Of a stretch of 64,000 bases of DNA, positions 61,064 to 64,000 are shown piece after piece. How positions within the stretch are numbered: the stretch's first letter is position 1; every line of letters begins with the position of its first letter. Origin of the DNA: UBA1422 sp041859095 (GTDB lineage: Bacteria; Bacillota; Clostridia; Peptostreptococcales; Anaerovoracaceae); the NCBI GenBank assembly GCA_041859095.1, contig JBHEKY010000013.1, positions 1 to 64,000 of the forward strand, written 5' to 3'. The notes beneath the pieces were generated by a model that was not told the origin of the DNA, did no database searches, and saw only the letters and a program-made list of their open reading frames with translations. A program made the position numbers and the translations under genes.

Positions 61064-62431
61064 ATGATATCAAACCAAAACACGTTTCATATCCAAACCT
61101 TCGGCTGCCAGATGAACGAGCGGGACTCGGAAACATTGGCAGGGATGCTGATAGAAATGGGATATGTGGCAACAACTGACAAGAAGGCCGCAGATGTGGC
61201 CATCATCAATACTTGCAGTGTCCGGGAAAACGCAGATTTGCGTTTTTTTGGCACTTTAGGGCAACTGAAAAAAATCAAGGAAGTACGCCCTGATTTTGTG
61301 GTATGCATTTGCGGTTGTATGATGCAGCAGCAGCACATTATTGATACCGTGAAAAGCAAATACCCTTGGGTGGACCTGATTTTTGGTACGCATAACATCC
61401 ATGCTTTCCCCGAGTTACTTGAGAACGTCAGAGATGAACGAATCAAGCAAGTTGCGATTTTGGCAGACGGAGGGGAAATTGTGGAAGGGCTTCCTGCGAA
61501 ACGGGAACACAAGCACAAAGCCTTTGTAAATATTATGTATGGTTGTAATAATTTCTGCACCTATTGTATTGTTCCGTTTACTAGGGGCAGAGAACGTAGC
61601 CGCAAACCGGAAGAAATATTAATGGAAATTAAAAACCTGGTAGCGGATGGGGTCAAAGAAATCACATTACTGGGGCAGAACGTCAACTCCTATTATGGAG
61701 TTTCCGGTCAGAGAGATTCTGAAATGCCTCATACAGGGATATCTCGGAATATGGACTTTGCTGACTTGATTCATTTGCTCAATGATATTGAAGGGCTGGA
61801 GCGGATCCGATTTATGACATCCCATCCAAAGGATTTATCCGATAAACTGATAGAAGCATATCGCATATGTGACAAACTGCACCCCTACATCCATTTACCT
61901 GTCCAGTCCGGTAGCGACCGAATTCTGCAGCTGATGAATCGGAGATATACCGCCAAATATTATTTGGATTTGGTCAACAAACTTCAAGACACAATTCCCA
62001 ACCTGTGTATTACAACAGACCTGATTGTCGGATTTCCCGGAGAAACAGAAGAGGATTTTCAGGAAACCTTGAATCTATGTCATAAGGTGCAGTTCGACTC
62101 GGCGTTTACCTTTATTTATTCTGTTCGAAAAGGAACTCCCGCCGAGAAGTATGAGGACCAAGTGTCAGAAGAGGTGAAGCACGATAGGTTCAATCGTCTG
62201 GTGGAAGTGATTAATCGTTATGCTGCTGAAAAAAACCAAGCCTATGTGGGACGAGAGGTTTCGGTTTTGGTAGATGGGGCTAGTAAGACGGATGGGACTA
62301 TGCTGACAGGTCGAACCGAAGAGTTTAAAGTAGTCGATTTTCCGGATGGGGGACAGAAAATTGGTGATATTGTCAATGTTGAGATAACCCAGGGAAAAAC
62401 TTTTTCCCTCCGTGGAAATGCAAGCCGCTGA
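61064..62431 (+). CDS. miaB: tRNA-2-methylthio-N6-dimethylallyladenosine synthase MiaB
   Basis: 455 aa. A radical SAM methylthiotransferase that adds the 2-methylthio group to i6A37 of tRNAs reading UNN codons. The N-terminal UPF0004 domain has the auxiliary-cluster cysteines in FGCQMNERDSE, NTCSVREN and CGCMMQQ. The radical SAM motif is CNNFCTYC, followed by IVPFTRGRERSR. GFPGETEEDF and a C-terminal TRAM domain (about 385-455) complete it. The last codons contain a perfect GGGAAAAA/TTTTTCCC palindrome (62392-62408). It ends the run that starts at der. Confidence 0.96.
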   Translation: MISNQNTFHIQTFGCQMNERDSETLAGMLIEMGYVATTDKKAADVAIINTCSVRENADLRFFGTLGQLKKIKEVRPDFVVCICGCMMQQQHIIDTVKSKYPWVDLIFGTHNIHAFPELLENVRDERIKQVAILADGGEIVEGLPAKREHKHKAFVNIMYGCNNFCTYCIVPFTRGRERSRKPEEILMEIKNLVADGVKEITLLGQNVNSYYGVSGQRDSEMPHTGISRNMDFADLIHLLNDIEGLERIRFMTSHPKDLSDKLIEAYRICDKLHPYIHLPVQSGSDRILQLMNRRYTAKYYLDLVNKLQDTIPNLCITTDLIVGFPGETEEDFQETLNLCHKVQFDSAFTFIYSVRKGTPAEKYEDQVSEEVKHDRFNRLVEVINRYAAEKNQAYVGREVSVLVDGASKTDGTMLTGRTEEFKVVDFPDGGQKIGDIVNVEITQGKTFSLRGNASR

Positions 62432-62513
62432 CCTCAGCAATTTTCTCAATGATAAGACAATAGTCAGAAGATTAGAACTTTGCATTTTCAATGGTTTTAA
62501 AAGGAAAGAGATA

Positions 62514-62542
62514 TTGAAATCTCACTTTAATAGGTATACAAT
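62514..62542 (+). promoter_or_regulatory. Promoter for the antiporter-subunit gene
   Basis: TTGAAA (62514-62519), a 17-base spacer and TACAAT (62537-62542), 10 of 12 consensus positions. A leader of about 64 bases leads to the strong AAGGAGG at 62601-62607. The rest of the 181-base gap after miaB shows no clear terminator. Confidence 0.7.
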
Positions 62543-62612
62543 GTGTACGTCTGTATGCTATGTTATATTTTATACAAATTCTAATTGGACGAATTTAGTT
62601 AAGGAGGATTCA

Positions 62613-64000
62613 ATGGGCACAATTATTTTTTTAATATTGTTTCCGCTGGTTGTGGCAGTAGCTCTTTTGATACTCAAGACGGACAAGCCACGAGACATCA
62701 TCGTGAAAGGTGGCGCCGCAATTATCGCGTTTGCATCTGTGATTCTCGTCATTCAAAATTTCAGTACCGGAGGACAATATTTCGAATTCCATTCCGAAGT
62801 CATCACTTACACAATGATGGGAATCGAAATATGTCTGGGCGTACTGATTTTTTATTTGGGTATTAAATACAAAAAATACCTGGCTTGCATTCTTGCAGGA
62901 ATTCAAACACCATTAATGGTTTGGTTCGAGCTGACCATCGGTCACAAAGTGGAAGTAGCCAACAACATCTATGTGGATTGGCTTTCAATGATCATGATTC
63001 TGATCATCGGCATCATCGGTACATTAATCTGTGTGTATGCCATCGGATACATGAAAGATTTCCAACATCACCATGCAGGTGAAAAGGACAGAAGGCCGTG
63101 GTTCTTCTTCCTCATGTTCCTGTTCTTGTCGGCAATGTTCGGCATTGTGATTTCCAACAATTTGGTATGGTTATATTTCTTCTGGGAAATCACTACATTG
63201 TGTTCCTTCTTCCTGATTGGATACACCAAGACAGAAGAAGCAGTACGCAACTCTTTCAGAGCATTGATTATGAACCTGGCCGGTGGCATGGGTTTTGTCA
63301 TTGCAATCATCATTCTTGGGAAATTCTACGGCACCATTGAGTTGAGCCAAATGCTCCTGATTGGAACCATGGGATACAGTGTTGCGGCACCGGCAATATT
63401 CCTTGCCTTCGCCGGAATCACCAAAGCTGCTCAAATGCCGTTTAACAGTTGGTTGCTTGGCGCTATGATAGCACCGACACCAACTTCCGCTTTGCTCCAT
63501 TCCTCGACAATGGTCAAAGCCGGCGTATTCCTAGTCATCAAACTGGCACCTGTCCTGACGGGCAATATCGCAGGTCTCATGGTCGTACTGGTTGGAGGAA
63601 TTACTTTCCTGATGGCTTCGTTTGCAGCCATCAACCAGCATAACGCCAAAAAATTGCTGGCATATTCCACAGTTGCCAACCTTGGATTGATTGTCGCCTG
63701 CGCAGGCGTCGGTACTCCGGGCGCTGTATGGGCCGGCATTATGTTGATTATATTCCACGCCGTCACCAAGTCTCTCTTGTTCCTTTGCGTCGGGACTGCA
63801 GAACATAACATCGGCAGCAGAGATATCGAAGACATGGATGGTCTTTTTGACAGGATGCCCCGCTTGGCTTCCTTTATGCTTATCGGTATTGCAGGGATGT
63901 TCCTGGCTCCGTTAGGTATGTTGATTTCAAAGTGGGCTGCCCTTTCCGCATTTGTGGATTCCGGCAATATCATCCTAATCCTGATCATCTGCTTCGGTAG
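62613..64000 (+). CDS. Proton-conducting membrane subunit, NuoL/HyfB-type (partial, runs off the end)
   Basis: At least 462 codons, open to the end of the window. It has many membrane helices of the complex-I antiporter family. Key residues of the ion path are visible: Glu in WLYFFWEITTLC, Lys in AGITKAAQMPFNSWL, the PTPTSALLHSSTMVKAGV helix with His and Lys, and a further HNAKKLLAYST. The family includes NuoL, HyfB, MrpA and the corresponding subunits of group 4 [NiFe] hydrogenases. The separate promoter suggests the start of a new operon; a membrane-bound hydrogenase or complex-I-like ferredoxin oxidoreductase is the likeliest, but the neighbours needed to decide lie outside the window. Confidence 0.88.
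   Translation, partial: MGTIIFLILFPLVVAVALLILKTDKPRDIIVKGGAAIIAFASVILVIQNFSTGGQYFEFHSEVITYTMMGIEICLGVLIFYLGIKYKKYLACILAGIQTPLMVWFELTIGHKVEVANNIYVDWLSMIMILIIGIIGTLICVYAIGYMKDFQHHHAGEKDRRPWFFFLMFLFLSAMFGIVISNNLVWLYFFWEITTLCSFFLIGYTKTEEAVRNSFRALIMNLAGGMGFVIAIIILGKFYGTIELSQMLLIGTMGYSVAAPAIFLAFAGITKAAQMPFNSWLLGAMIAPTPTSALLHSSTMVKAGVFLVIKLAPVLTGNIAGLMVVLVGGITFLMASFAAINQHNAKKLLAYSTVANLGLIVACAGVGTPGAVWAGIMLIIFHAVTKSLLFLCVGTAEHNIGSRDIEDMDGLFDRMPRLASFMLIGIAGMFLAPLGMLISKWAALSAFVDSGNIILILIICFG

Noticed and set aside
1..64000. rRNA, tRNA, CRISPR array, insertion sequence or prophage
   Set aside because: No tRNA cloverleaf-like stretch, rRNA signature, regular repeat-spacer array, transposase or phage structural gene was seen.

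Overview
The window reads as a chromosomal segment of an anaerobic, low-to-moderate-GC Firmicute of the class Clostridia. Supporting this are the Bacillus/Clostridium-type gene orders (rplS-rbgA-rnhB, plsX-rnc-smc-ftsY, der-plsY-gpsA, nudF followed by xerD), strong AGGAGG-type ribosome binding sites, a T-box leader on valS, sigma-A-like promoters, and anaerobe genes: formate-tetrahydrofolate ligase, FchA and FolD, nickel-pincer cofactor genes, a radical SAM protein resembling tungsten-oxidoreductase maturases, and a complex-I/hydrogenase-type antiporter subunit. The one-carbon block would suit an acetogen or an amino-acid/purine fermenter, but no CO dehydrogenase or glycine-cleavage gene is present to decide. 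I see no rRNA, tRNA, CRISPR array, insertion sequence or prophage.

Layout. 0-1.2 kb: a membrane diguanylate cyclase. 1.2-5.4 kb: proline synthesis, with proA and a YprB-type nuclease on the minus strand diverging from proB-proC. 5.5-7.0 kb: nudF-like Nudix hydrolase and a XerD-like recombinase. 7.2-10.6 kb: an LCP cell-wall ligase, then rplS (L19 with a long alanine-rich tail), rbgA and rnhB. 10.7-15.7 kb: a one-carbon operon (homocysteine methyltransferase-like protein, fhs, fchA, folD) ending in larB. 15.7-19.1 kb: an arsenic resistance operon (arsR, ArsP-like permease, thioredoxin-like protein, ACR3 pump, arsC) with its own terminator, promoter and operator-like dyads. 19.1-21.1 kb: the radical SAM protein and a short LarC that lacks its second domain.

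21.1-45 kb is a Wzx/Wzy-type surface polysaccharide locus of about 21 genes, all on the plus strand, started by a perfect TTGACA-17-TATAAT promoter flanked by a 10-bp direct repeat. It encodes a membrane-bound sugar 4,6-dehydratase, an initiating phosphoglycosyl transferase, a chain-length protein with a degenerate kinase-like tail, the CapE-CapF-CapG route to UDP-L-FucNAc, several glycosyltransferases, a polymerase, a flippase, three DegT-family proteins (one without the PLP lysine), an acetyltransferase and an acyltransferase, RmlA-RmlB without RmlC-RmlD, and GalE. The middle (about 23.8-42.9 kb) is visibly richer in A+T than its flanks, as expected for an exchanged capsule cassette.

45-64 kb is housekeeping: a YtvI/AI-2E-type membrane protein, T-box-valS-folC, a lipid kinase, a GNAT protein, plsX-rnc-smc-ftsY, der-plsY-gpsA and miaB. 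The last gene, cut by the window end, has its own promoter and begins what is probably a membrane hydrogenase or complex-I-like operon.

Most promising leads: the tandem DegT pair with an active-site Lys-to-Arg change, the repeat-expanded L19 tail, the domain-truncated LarC split from larB by an arsenic operon, the kinase-like tail without a Walker A loop in the chain-length protein, and the apparently leaderless promoter-hairpin arrangement before the YprB-like gene.
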